Assembly: GCA_030615565.1 (NCBI GenBank)
Contig: JAUWZC010000014.1
Span: 1-19,717 of the forward strand
Direction of reading: 5' to 3'
DNA length: 19,717 bases
Origin: Desulfobacteraceae bacterium
GTDB lineage: Bacteria > Desulfobacterota > DSM-4660 > Desulfatiglandales > B25-G16
The notes below the pieces were generated by a model that saw nothing but the letters and a program-made list of their open reading frames with translations, had not been told where the DNA came from and made no database searches. The translations under genes were made by a program, and so were the position numbers. This document shows positions 7,537 to 15,499 of this stretch, piece by piece; position 1 is the first letter of the stretch; each line of letters begins with the position of its first letter.

Positions 7537-8346
7537 ATGAACATTTCTGAACTCAAAGCGGGCGATAACCACTATATGGCATATGTTGGACCTCCAACGC
7601 GATACGATTTTATGGGCGCTACGCAGTTTCGTTTGCTATGCACTTTAGGTCTCCGCGCAAGCCATAATATGCTGGATGTTGGCTGTGGTTCGCTTCGTGC
7701 TGGCAGACTGTTTATCAGTTATCTCGATGAGGGCCGATATTATGGAATAGAGCCAAACGATTGGTTAATCGAAGAAGCTATAAGAAATCAGTTGGGTAAA
7801 GACCTGATGGATATAAAGAAACCGAAGTTCGATTACAACAGTCAGTTCACAACCGACATTTTTTCACAACAGTTTGATTTTATTGTCGCTCAGTCTATTT
7901 TCTCTCATGCAGGTAGCGATCTCATTAGTATCGCGTTGAGAAATTTCAAAGATTCTCTGAAACCCAATGGACTTATTGTTGTTACTTTTATAGAAAGAAT
8001 CAAAGATTTTGATGGCGATGGTTGGGTGTATCCCGGGTGTGTAGGTTACCGTCGCTCGACGATAAAACGATTTGCAAGAGAGGCTGGTCTATTCGTAACT
8101 CGGATACCGTGGTATCACCCGAACCAGACTTGGTATCTCCTAGCTAATGACAGGAGTAGACTTCCGAATAATGCAATGATGCGTTCTTTGTCGGGTGTGG
8201 TCTTGTTTGTTCCCGAGTTTACTGAGAGTTGGAAACGCAGTCAGAAGATTATTCGTATCACTAAGAATTACATAACGCAGATTTTACCTCAGCCGATCAA
8301 AAACAGCCTTAAAAGCCTGATGGCAAATAGAAAGAATAATCAGTAA
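7537..8346 (+). CDS. SAM-dependent methyltransferase, class I
   Basis: A 269-residue Rossmann-fold methyltransferase. Motif I is LDVGCGSLRAGR (46-57) and motif II is GIEPN (70-74), followed by FDFIVAQSIFSH as the motif IV region. The sequence before motif I (YVGPPTRYDFMGATQF) is a recognisable extension in methyltransferases of polysaccharide loci. The ATG at 7537 is chosen over the one at 7474 because AGAGGAG lies six bases upstream, while the earlier ATG has only a weak purine stretch. It probably methylates a sugar residue of the repeat unit or its nucleotide precursor, but substrate and position are unknown. Confidence 0.8.
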   Translation: MNISELKAGDNHYMAYVGPPTRYDFMGATQFRLLCTLGLRASHNMLDVGCGSLRAGRLFISYLDEGRYYGIEPNDWLIEEAIRNQLGKDLMDIKKPKFDYNSQFTTDIFSQQFDFIVAQSIFSHAGSDLISIALRNFKDSLKPNGLIVVTFIERIKDFDGDGWVYPGCVGYRRSTIKRFAREAGLFVTRIPWYHPNQTWYLLANDRSRLPNNAMMRSLSGVVLFVPEFTESWKRSQKIIRITKNYITQILPQPIKNSLKSLMANRKNNQ

Positions 8347-8387
8347 GCATTTCAATTGGACACAAAGATATTAAAACAAAGTTTTAC

Positions 8388-8419
8388 CGTAAAAGCAGGC
8401 TTTTAAGAGCTGTTTTACG
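8388..8419. repeat. Intergenic hairpin between methyltransferase and GT4
   Basis: CGTAAAA-g-CAG (8388-8398) pairs with CTGTTTTACG (8410-8419), giving ten base pairs with one bulged G. The loop contains a small CTT/AAG pairing. There is no T-tract on either strand, so it is not a classical terminator. It lies 28 bases before the GT4 start and could influence that gene's expression. Confidence 0.35.
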
Positions 8420-8446
8420 AAGGCGAAGGCAAAGCCAAAAAAACCG

Positions 8447-9601
8447 ATGAAGATATGTATAGTAACTAATTCATATCCCAACGAAAAAAACCCAGGAAGT
8501 TCCTCGGTTCCATATTTCCACTGTAAGTATATTGATGAACCGATTTTGTGGATCAGTAAAACAGTTGAAGCGAAAAAGATGGATGTACCAGACCATGTAA
8601 CGCTTAAAGAGATATCTTTTAAGGATGAAAGAACTCCGGATATCTTGAGAGATGACCTTCACACTGGGGAAAGAAGGAGTATTTGTCAGAAGATATTAAC
8701 ACATTTGAAAATATTGAAAAGGATGAGAGGCGTGGCATTCTTTCTGAAATCCATACCAGCACTCATTGCTTTCAAGCCAGACATAATCGCTTGCCATCAG
8801 AATCTGACCATCCTCCATGGGGTATTTGCGAAATACTTTATGGGAGCCAAATTCGTTCTGCATCTTCATAACAATTCGGAGGTTGAAGTACTCAGTAATC
8901 TTTGGCTACTAAGGGTGCTTGTGGAAAGAGTGGACGCAATATTCTGCCTATCGGAAAACATGGGCAAGATGCTTGAAAATGTTGTTCCATCTAAGGCGGG
9001 GAAAATTAGTTACACGACAACCGGGGTAGACCCGGAGCTTTTCAAGAATATGGGTGTAAGCAGAAAAAATCAACTATTAGCTATTGGAAGTTTCAAGTGG
9101 ACAAAAGGATATCAGTATTTGCTTGATGCAGCAGCCATGGTATTCAGTCAACATCCAGAATATTCTCTGGTAATTGTTGGGGATGGTGAAAAGAAAGAAG
9201 CAATCGTAAAACAGATTGAAAAGCTGGGAATATTAGACAAAATAAAGCTAACGGGGATAGTCCCTCAACAGCATGTTATGGAACTCTTGAACGAAAGCAT
9301 GATTTTTGTCATGTCTTCATTAAGAGAGGGAGTGCCTAGAGTGCTTACTGAGGCATTGGCTTGTGGAACCCCTGCCGTCATTACTACCGGGTGTAATGCT
9401 GATGATATTATCCAAGATAGAGGTTCACTGGTAGAAACAAGAGACTCGGATGCTTTAGCTGAGGCGATAATGAAGTTGATAGATGATAAGGAACTTTGGC
9501 AGAGATTCTCCATCAACGCTAGTACTATCAGTGAAGAGAATAACTGGGAGAATGTTACTCGAAAGGTCCTTAATAATTACATGGCGATATTAGGATCGTG
9601 A
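8447..9601 (+). CDS. Glycosyltransferase family 4 (GT-B)
   Basis: A 384-residue GT-B protein. The N-terminal acceptor domain runs to about residue 200, with MKICIVTNSYP at the start. The C-terminal donor domain has GSFKWTKGYQYLLDA (214-228), VIVGDGE (242-248), and the GT4 EX7E motif E294-GVPRVLT-E302 before ALACGTPAV. It is a retaining enzyme that adds a sugar to the lipid-linked intermediate. The stop is 34 bases before the first gene of the CDP-alcohol phosphotransferase triplet, and a second GT4 follows the triplet. The ribosome binding site is weak. Confidence 0.88.
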   Translation: MKICIVTNSYPNEKNPGSSSVPYFHCKYIDEPILWISKTVEAKKMDVPDHVTLKEISFKDERTPDILRDDLHTGERRSICQKILTHLKILKRMRGVAFFLKSIPALIAFKPDIIACHQNLTILHGVFAKYFMGAKFVLHLHNNSEVEVLSNLWLLRVLVERVDAIFCLSENMGKMLENVVPSKAGKISYTTTGVDPELFKNMGVSRKNQLLAIGSFKWTKGYQYLLDAAAMVFSQHPEYSLVIVGDGEKKEAIVKQIEKLGILDKIKLTGIVPQQHVMELLNESMIFVMSSLREGVPRVLTEALACGTPAVITTGCNADDIIQDRGSLVETRDSDALAEAIMKLIDDKELWQRFSINASTISEENNWENVTRKVLNNYMAILGS

Positions 9602-9635
9602 TAGTTCACGCTATGTGCAATGTGGGAGATAATAG

Positions 9636-10442
9636 ATGCTGGAAAGTAATAAAAACGATAAACGAAAAAAAGTGTCAGCTCGTGACATTTGTCAATGTTA
9701 TACTTCAGAGAAAGCTCGTAGTGACATGGTAGCACAAACATGGATCTATCTTGTATTGAGGCCTATCTCTTTTTATCTTACTCCGCTGTTCATCAACCTG
9801 GGGTTCAGCGCCAACACTGTAACGTGTCTGGGATTGTTTCCTCTCCTTGGTGGCATGGCACTTATTCTTTTGGGCAGCCATTCTCCCTTGAATTTCACTA
9901 TCGGAGCTATGCTTGTCAACATCTGGTATCTGGGTGATGCTATAGATGGAAATATCGCACGGTTTCAAGGCCAAACCAGCAAGTTCGGGGCAATACTTGA
10001 CTGGTTGGTAGGAATGCTTTACCACACTTTCTTGCCTGTATGTCTGGGGTTGGGACTTTATTTGGCCAGTCCGGAGCGAGCAATGCTTGCTTTGGGGTTG
10101 GATTTTCCCAAATGGATATGGTTATTGGCTGGCGCAGTCAGGTTGTTTGCTGAACTTTTGCGCGAAGTGGTGAGTCTGGGAGGTCGAAAAATTGTGGGGC
10201 TAAAAATTGTGGATCAAATTGATTCTAAGGCTAAGATTTCGCTTAAAGACATCTTGCCCAGAATTTTTCCCAATTTCGAAATACCCTTGCTCTTAGTATC
10301 ATCACTTGTTGGTGTTTTAGGTTTTTTTCTGTTGTTTTATACTATTTATAATCTGGCGATTCTTGCTGGGATGATTTTACTGGCTTTACGGAAGGCATTG
10401 TTGGCAGACCAACAACGGACTAAGGAAGGAGAAAATCTATGA
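9636..10442 (+). CDS. CDP-alcohol phosphotransferase-fold membrane protein, D4-to-Gly variant (triplet member 1)
   Basis: A 268-residue membrane protein of the PF01066 fold with a hydrophilic N-terminus of about 35 residues. The signature is D101-xx-D104-G105-xx-A108-R109, then G118-xxx-D122. The fourth aspartate position is Gly126, and no acidic residue follows in the next few positions. GFSANTVT (57-64) is the shared upstream motif. The ATG follows GGGAGA at a good distance. Its stop overlaps the next gene's start (ATGA), so the two are translationally coupled. Canonical members transfer a phospho-alcohol between CMP and an alcohol; loss of the proposed base means either a substituted base or altered chemistry. 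No CTP:alcohol-phosphate cytidylyltransferase is visible in the window, so any CDP donor must come from elsewhere. Confidence 0.82.
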   Translation: MLESNKNDKRKKVSARDICQCYTSEKARSDMVAQTWIYLVLRPISFYLTPLFINLGFSANTVTCLGLFPLLGGMALILLGSHSPLNFTIGAMLVNIWYLGDAIDGNIARFQGQTSKFGAILDWLVGMLYHTFLPVCLGLGLYLASPERAMLALGLDFPKWIWLLAGAVRLFAELLREVVSLGGRKIVGLKIVDQIDSKAKISLKDILPRIFPNFEIPLLLVSSLVGVLGFFLLFYTIYNLAILAGMILLALRKALLADQQRTKEGENL

Positions 10443-11158
10443 GTTCCACAGTTCCATCATTGGCGCAGATGCGTGCTTCGCTGCCACCTGAGAAGGATCG
10501 TTTGGATTCCTTGTGGTTGCGATTTGTCCTGCGCAAGCTGTCGTTTCCAGTCACATGGGTTTTCATCCGACTGGGTTTCTCGGCAAATTACGTTTCATAC
10601 CTATCGATGCTTGTCGTCTTTGGTGGAACCATACTAATGTCGATAGACGATTATTTCGCAAGGATGCTAGGGGCATTCCTCTTCAATTTCTGGGTGCTTC
10701 TTGATTGCGTTGACGGGAATATTGCGAGGGTCAAACAGCAAGTGAATGCTTATGGAGAGTTTGCTGATGCAATGAGCGGATATATCGCCTATGCTTTTGT
10801 CTTTCTTGGCATGGGAATTGCTGCCGAGCATACAAAACCTATCATGCCAGGGGTCATGAATCAGATGAATTTTGTTGTTATGGGTGCACTTGCATCAATC
10901 TGCCATCTCACAACTCGGCTCCTTTACAAAAAGTTTGTTGAGGTAACAGGGCAGCCGACCTTGGGGTCCGGCACTAAACCAAATATTCTGTTTACAAATA
11001 TTGGGATAACTGGCCTGCTTATGCCATCAGTTTTAGTGAGCGCTATCTTCGGCTGGCTCCACTGGGTGACCCTTTTCTATCTCTTTTGCTGGGGAGGAGC
11101 GGGTGCATATTTTGTTGTGACGAAAATTATTGCCGTAGAAAGGTCAACGCAATTATGA
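10439..11158 (+). CDS. CDP-alcohol phosphotransferase-fold membrane protein, D4-to-Gly variant (triplet member 2)
   Basis: A 239-residue paralogue of its neighbours. The signature is D89-xx-D92-G93-xx-A96-R97, then G106-xxx-D110, with Gly114 at the D4 position. RKLSFPVTWVFIRLGFSAN aligns with the SFY-T segment ahead of the GxSAN motif in the flanking copies. It overlaps both neighbours by four bases (ATGA at 10439 and 11155), so all three are likely made in coordinated amounts. Retention of D1-D3 and of AR argues against simple decay. Substrate is unknown. Confidence 0.82.
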   Translation: MSSTVPSLAQMRASLPPEKDRLDSLWLRFVLRKLSFPVTWVFIRLGFSANYVSYLSMLVVFGGTILMSIDDYFARMLGAFLFNFWVLLDCVDGNIARVKQQVNAYGEFADAMSGYIAYAFVFLGMGIAAEHTKPIMPGVMNQMNFVVMGALASICHLTTRLLYKKFVEVTGQPTLGSGTKPNILFTNIGITGLLMPSVLVSAIFGWLHWVTLFYLFCWGGAGAYFVVTKIIAVERSTQL

Positions 11159-11967
11159 TAAAAAAAAGCAGTTCTCTCCGCGAAATTCGATTTACTTATA
11201 CTGAAGAAAAACGTAATTCGGACAAGGAGAACTTGTGGCTTTACTTGGTAATACGAAGACTTTCATTCTACCCAACCTGGGTATTTCTGAAAATAGGTAT
11301 CTCTGCTAATCAAGCGACATTTATCAGTATGGTATTGGGGGTTCTTGGATGTGCGTTATTAGGAATTGGCGGATACGGGAACAGTATCATAGGAGCACTT
11401 TTTGTGAGTGGCTGGAGTATACTTGATTGTGTAGATGGCAATTTGGCAAGACTCACAAAATCGGCCAACAAATACGGCGTTCTCGTCGATTCTCTCGCTG
11501 GATTTATGATGAGCGCCCTTCTTCTTACCAGTGTAGGGATAGGTGTATTTAATCATCCTGATCTTATGGCAAACTCATTACTTCAGCTTGTTCCCACAAG
11601 TCTTCATGTTGACAAAAGTTTGTTTTTAGTCTTAGGTGCTTGGGGATCACTGGCTGCGATATTTTATAGTCTTATTTCTGAGTCGTTTGAAAACATGTTT
11701 TCTCGCCCCCTTTTTGGGGACAGTACTGAGAAGGTCGGATTGTCAGGCAAATCATCTATCATTCTTTTGATAGGGAGCAACATGACTGGCTTTGGTCTGC
11801 TTGAGCCGCTATTATTAATTGCCGCTGTTTCCAATTCTTTAAGCTTGCTCGTTGTGTACTATGCGTTGGTTCACAGTGGTGCTGCGGTGTTTACGATGAC
11901 TCAAGCCATACGTAAAGGGAAAAACATTGGCACCTCGGTTGATAACAAGAAAGGAGTGCATGAATGA
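11155..11967 (+). CDS. CDP-alcohol phosphotransferase-fold membrane protein, D4-to-Gly variant (triplet member 3)
   Basis: A 270-residue protein. The start is the ATG at 11155 inside the ATGA overlap; the longer in-frame option at 11086 would add 23 unconserved residues and overlap the upstream gene heavily. The signature is D91-xx-D94-G95-xx-A98-R99, then G108-xxx-D112, with Gly116 at D4. LDCVDGNLAR and the upstream GISANQAT are closest to triplet member 2, suggesting tandem duplication. The hydrophilic N-terminus (LREIRFTYTEEKRNSD) resembles that of member 1 (ARDICQCYTSEKARSD). The stop again overlaps the next start, so the triplet is coupled to the following GT4. Confidence 0.82.
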   Translation: MIKKSSSLREIRFTYTEEKRNSDKENLWLYLVIRRLSFYPTWVFLKIGISANQATFISMVLGVLGCALLGIGGYGNSIIGALFVSGWSILDCVDGNLARLTKSANKYGVLVDSLAGFMMSALLLTSVGIGVFNHPDLMANSLLQLVPTSLHVDKSLFLVLGAWGSLAAIFYSLISESFENMFSRPLFGDSTEKVGLSGKSSIILLIGSNMTGFGLLEPLLLIAAVSNSLSLLVVYYALVHSGAAVFTMTQAIRKGKNIGTSVDNKKGVHE

Positions 11968-13124
11968 AGATTGCTGTTTTATATCCTGATGATTTTTCAA
12001 TTTGGCAATTCAAAAGGGCGATGATACAGGCTCTAGTAACTAAAGGACATGAGGTTTATATAATTTGCCCCTCTGGAGACTACATACATCGACTAGAATC
12101 CCTGGGAATCATACATATATCTGTAAATTTCTATAGATTCCTCAATCCCTGGAAGGATCTTAAATATTTTATACAATTATATAGAATATTCCGAAAATAC
12201 AACTTTGATGTTGTTCATAACCTAACGATCAAACCGAACATATATGGGGCAATCGTTGCAAAATTAGCGGGTATAAGAAGAATTTTGGGCACTGCCGAAG
12301 GGTTAGGGTCTGTCTATTTAGAGAATCCGGAGTTTAAAATTAAGCTATTGAAACCATTTATAAGTAGACTTTATTGGCTTGGCTGTCATTTAAGTGATAG
12401 ATTTTGGTTCTTAAATGAAGATGACCTGTTTTTTTTTGTTTCACAAAAAATAATTGATCGGAAAAAAACTGTTCTCATAAAAAGCACCGGAGTTAACATA
12501 GAGGAATATTCTCCTCATGCTATAAATCACCATCATTTGATGGAATTAAAAGAAGAATTTAAGATCGATAATAAAACAAAAGTAGTACTCATGGTTGTTG
12601 CAAGATTCTTATGGAGCAAGGGGGTTAGGGAAGTTATTGAGGCGTACGAAATTTTAAAATATAAATGTCCAAACATCATATTTATTTTAGTAGGAGCTTT
12701 TGAAAAGGGAAACTCTGAATCAGTTCCCAAAAACTATCTCTCAGAAAAAGCTTCTAATTCCTTTAAAGTGCTAAACTTCAGAAATGATATAAAGGAACTG
12801 ATTTTTTTATCGGATTTAGTGATTCTCCCTTCATATTATAGAGAAGGAGTACCAAGAATATTGTTGGAAGCAATGTCAATGGGAAAACCGATAGTAACAA
12901 CAGACAACGTCGGTTGTAGAGAAGTAGTGGAGCAAGGTAAAAATGGTTTTTTAGTTCCTGTGAAGAATTCTGAAGCCTTGGCTAATTCTATTAAGATTCT
13001 GATAGATGATGATAATAAAAGAATAGAATTTGGAAAATATGGAAGACTCAAAGTTGAACGAGAATTCAGTGACGGAATAATTGTAAACAAGATTCTAAAA
13101 GAACTGTATCAGATGAACTGCTAG
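11964..13124 (+). CDS. Glycosyltransferase family 4 (GT-B), WbiF/PglA-like
   Basis: A 386-residue GT-B glycosyltransferase. The N-terminal half carries HNLTIKPNIYGAIVAKLAGI (85-104) and GTAEGLGSVY, a pattern typical of GT4 enzymes of O-antigen and capsule loci related to PglA/WbpU-type HexNAc transferases. The C-terminal half has VVARFLWSKGV, LVGAFE and the EX7E motif E294-GVPRILL-E302. AAGGAG at 11951-11956 and the ATGA overlap fix the start. The gene is clearly AT-richer than the later E1 and DegT genes, suggesting mosaic assembly. The acceptor is probably the undecaprenyl-diphosphate-linked sugar. Confidence 0.88.
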   Translation: MKIAVLYPDDFSIWQFKRAMIQALVTKGHEVYIICPSGDYIHRLESLGIIHISVNFYRFLNPWKDLKYFIQLYRIFRKYNFDVVHNLTIKPNIYGAIVAKLAGIRRILGTAEGLGSVYLENPEFKIKLLKPFISRLYWLGCHLSDRFWFLNEDDLFFFVSQKIIDRKKTVLIKSTGVNIEEYSPHAINHHHLMELKEEFKIDNKTKVVLMVVARFLWSKGVREVIEAYEILKYKCPNIIFILVGAFEKGNSESVPKNYLSEKASNSFKVLNFRNDIKELIFLSDLVILPSYYREGVPRILLEAMSMGKPIVTTDNVGCREVVEQGKNGFLVPVKNSEALANSIKILIDDDNKRIEFGKYGRLKVEREFSDGIIVNKILKELYQMNC

Positions 13125-13140
13125 ATTGGAGGAGCTTGTT

Positions 13141-13980
13141 GTGGAAAAACGTAAAGAAATTGAGAGAGATTTTCATAATAAAATCCGTTTGATTACACAT
13201 GATAGTCATGTGGCGGATACTCGGTGGAGCCCAGAATTAGAGGGCACTATAAAGAACAATCCATTATGGAAAAATATGAAGTATTATTCTGTTGAGCGGA
13301 AAAGTCGTGAGTTTGTTTTAAATTGGTTCGAAAATAATTGTAGGGGTAAGTATGTACTTGATTACTGCACTGGTAACGGCGAGGATGGTGTCTATATCGC
13401 AAAACATGGAGCAGAGAAAGTTACGGGAATTGATATATCTGATGTATCTATTGAAAATTGCAAATATTTTGCAAGTAAAAATGGCGTTAGTAATGTAACA
13501 GAATTTATAGTATCTGATGCCGAGAATACTGGTTTTGAGGATAATTCATTTGATATTATAACGGAATATGGAGCATTACATCATCTTGATCGTAAAAAGG
13601 CGTTTCCTGAGATGGCAAGAATCCTTCGATCAGATGGCAAAATTATATGTAATGAAGCTTTGGGCCATAATCCAATAATTCATTTATACAGGAAGAAAAC
13701 ACCTCTTTTGAGAACTGAGTGGGAAGTAGCACATATCATGCGTAAAAAAGATTTTGAAATGACACAAAAGTATTTTGGTAAAATCGAAACGCATTTCTTT
13801 CACCTCTTTACTCTTTTAGCCGTACCCTTTCGCAAGTTTTCTGGTTTCGCCTTTTTCTTACGCCTATTAGAAGGGATTGATTCAGTGTTATTGAAGGTTC
13901 AGTGGATTAAGTGGTGGTCGTGGCAAGTTGTGTTTATTTTGTCTGAACCAAGGAAGCATAGTTTAAAAGAAATAATGTAG
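13141..13980 (+). CDS. SAM-dependent methyltransferase, class I
   Basis: A 279-residue methyltransferase. Motif I reads VLDYCTGNGEDG (72-83), an unusual DYCTGNG where most have D-(V/I)-GCG, followed by GIDIS (96-100) and the Methyltransf_11-type FDIITEYGALHHL (137-149). The C-terminal 90 residues carry aromatic-rich segments but no clear membrane span. The GTG at 13141 is chosen because GGAGGAG (13128-13134) lies six bases upstream; the earlier TTG at 13126 overlaps that ribosome binding site. It follows the GT4 by 16 bases. The substrate is unknown and is presumably a glycan or sugar-nucleotide group. Confidence 0.8.
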   Translation: MEKRKEIERDFHNKIRLITHDSHVADTRWSPELEGTIKNNPLWKNMKYYSVERKSREFVLNWFENNCRGKYVLDYCTGNGEDGVYIAKHGAEKVTGIDISDVSIENCKYFASKNGVSNVTEFIVSDAENTGFEDNSFDIITEYGALHHLDRKKAFPEMARILRSDGKIICNEALGHNPIIHLYRKKTPLLRTEWEVAHIMRKKDFEMTQKYFGKIETHFFHLFTLLAVPFRKFSGFAFFLRLLEGIDSVLLKVQWIKWWSWQVVFILSEPRKHSLKEIM

Positions 13981-14071
13981 TGTGTGATAAGCATTTTGCA
14001 AAGAATGTAGTGCTAAGCATGGAACAATCCGACATACTTAAGATCTATCATATCGGCAAGAGGCAATTGTA

Positions 14072-14854
14072 ATGGGAAATGATTATATTTCTGTAACTGA
14101 AATCGCTGGTGATGAAGTTACGCAAGAGCAGATTGACAGACTGTGCAACCGTTACTACTGGGCAGGGCAGTATTGTACAGGCAAAGATGTAGTGGAGGTA
14201 GCATGTGGGTCAGGGCAGGGGCTTGGCTATTTGTCCGGAATTGCCCGGAGTTTTGAGGCTGGAGATTATTCTGATGAGATTTTATCTATTGCGCAGCAAC
14301 ATTATGGGGAGCGTATTCGACTGAGGCAGTTTGATGCTCAGGACATGCCGTTTGAGGATAATTCAAAGGATGTGATAATTCTATTTGAGGCAATTTATTA
14401 TATTCCTGATGCAGAGAAGTTTGTAAAGGAATGCACGCGGGTATTGAGGCCTGGTGGTAGGGTATTAATTGCGACCGCGAATAAGGATTTGTATGACTTT
14501 AATCCAAGTCCTCACAGCTATAAATATTATGGGGTGGTGGAGTTGAATGATTTGTTCGAAAGGCATGGGTTTAATGCGGAGTTTTTTGGGGATATGCCTG
14601 TTGGGGGTGTGTCGATGCGGCAGAGGGTGCTTCGACCGATAAAGAAGTTGGCAGTTATGCTGAATATCATGCCGAAAACAACCGCGGGGAAGAAGTGGTT
14701 GAAGAGGATTGTGTTTGGGGGATTGGTGGAGATGCCGGCGGAGATTACCACAGAAACTTCTCAATACATAGAACCCGCCAGGATTTCCTCATCAAAGCCA
14801 GATACAGAGCATAAGGTGATTTATTGTGTGGCTAATTTAATCAAGAAGCAGTGA
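14072..14854 (+). CDS. SAM-dependent methyltransferase, paralogue A
   Basis: A 260-residue methyltransferase with motif I VVEVACGSGQGLGYL (40-54), GDYSDE as the acidic motif II, and FDAQDMPF before motif IV. It aligns end to end with the gene at 18597. Shared features include EVACG-GQGLGYL, EAIYY, IAT-NKD followed by FNPSP, and a C-terminal KKLAVMLNIMPKT-like segment. The GAGG upstream supports the ATG. It lies three bases before the initiating sugar transferase. Sugar O- or N-methylation is the likely role; the long lysine-rich C-terminal region after the Rossmann core may bind membrane or acceptor. Confidence 0.82.
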   Translation: MGNDYISVTEIAGDEVTQEQIDRLCNRYYWAGQYCTGKDVVEVACGSGQGLGYLSGIARSFEAGDYSDEILSIAQQHYGERIRLRQFDAQDMPFEDNSKDVIILFEAIYYIPDAEKFVKECTRVLRPGGRVLIATANKDLYDFNPSPHSYKYYGVVELNDLFERHGFNAEFFGDMPVGGVSMRQRVLRPIKKLAVMLNIMPKTTAGKKWLKRIVFGGLVEMPAEITTETSQYIEPARISSSKPDTEHKVIYCVANLIKKQ

Positions 14855-14857
14855 ATA

Positions 14858-15481
14858 ATGATGAAACGTGTTTTTGATATAATATACTCTTCGTGCGGGC
14901 TTTTGGTTTTAAGCCCGATTTTCATTATTATAGCATGCGTGATAAAGAGCGGTGACCGGGGGGCTTTGTTTTATCGCGGCGTAAGGGTTGGCCTCCACGA
15001 AAAATTGTTCAGGATTTACAAATTTCGAACTATGGTTATGAATGCTGAAAAGATTGGAGGTTCTTCCACTGCAGGTGATGACCCAAGGATTACAAAGGTT
15101 GGAAAGTTTGTTAGAAAATATAAACTGGATGAATTGCCACAGCTTATAAATGTATTAAAAGGAGAGATGAGTTTTGTTGGCCCACGGCCTGAGGTTCAGC
15201 ATTATGTGGATATGTTTACTGAAGAGGAAAAGGCAATCCTCAGTGTGCGTCCCGGGATAACAGACTGGGCCTCTCTATGGAACCCGGATGAAGGAAAGAT
15301 TCTTTCCGGAAGTCCGGATCCTGAAAAGGCATACATGGAGAAAATTCGTCCTAACAAAATAACGCTTCAATTGAAATATGTGAAGGAACGATCATTTTGG
15401 GTGGACTTGAAAATAATTTTTAAGACACTCTTGACAATATTATCGGAACGAAATACACAAAAGGACCAAGACTCAAATTAA
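14858..15481 (+). CDS. Undecaprenyl-phosphate sugar-phosphate transferase (PglC/WcaJ-type initiating enzyme)
   Basis: A 207-residue monotopic phosphoglycosyl transferase of the bacterial sugar transferase family (PF02397). The N-terminal re-entrant helix (about 5-30) contains the helix-breaking Ser19-Pro20 pair. It is followed by KFRTM (55-59), the catalytic pair in LDELPQL (D91-E92), and GEMSFVGPRP (102-111). It is the short form, lacking the extra four-helix N-terminal domain of WbaP/WcaJ. It moves a sugar-1-phosphate from a UDP-sugar to undecaprenyl phosphate, starting repeat-unit assembly. Short forms often use UDP-di-N-acetylbacillosamine or similar amino sugars, which would fit the DegT aminotransferase downstream. 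Specificity is inference. Confidence 0.9.
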   Translation: MMKRVFDIIYSSCGLLVLSPIFIIIACVIKSGDRGALFYRGVRVGLHEKLFRIYKFRTMVMNAEKIGGSSTAGDDPRITKVGKFVRKYKLDELPQLINVLKGEMSFVGPRPEVQHYVDMFTEEEKAILSVRPGITDWASLWNPDEGKILSGSPDPEKAYMEKIRPNKITLQLKYVKERSFWVDLKIIFKTLLTILSERNTQKDQDSN

Positions 15482-15499
15482 TCCCTTCTGGACTAACAA

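Noticed and set aside
11086..11154. Upstream start extending the third CDP-alcohol phosphotransferase-like gene by 23 residues
   Set aside because: It would overlap the upstream gene by about 70 bases; the ATGA overlap at 11155 matches the coupling of the other genes.
14465..14764. Antisense open frame opposite the methyltransferase at 14072
   Set aside because: Low-complexity His/Pro/Arg-rich translation with no family features; a shadow of the real gene.
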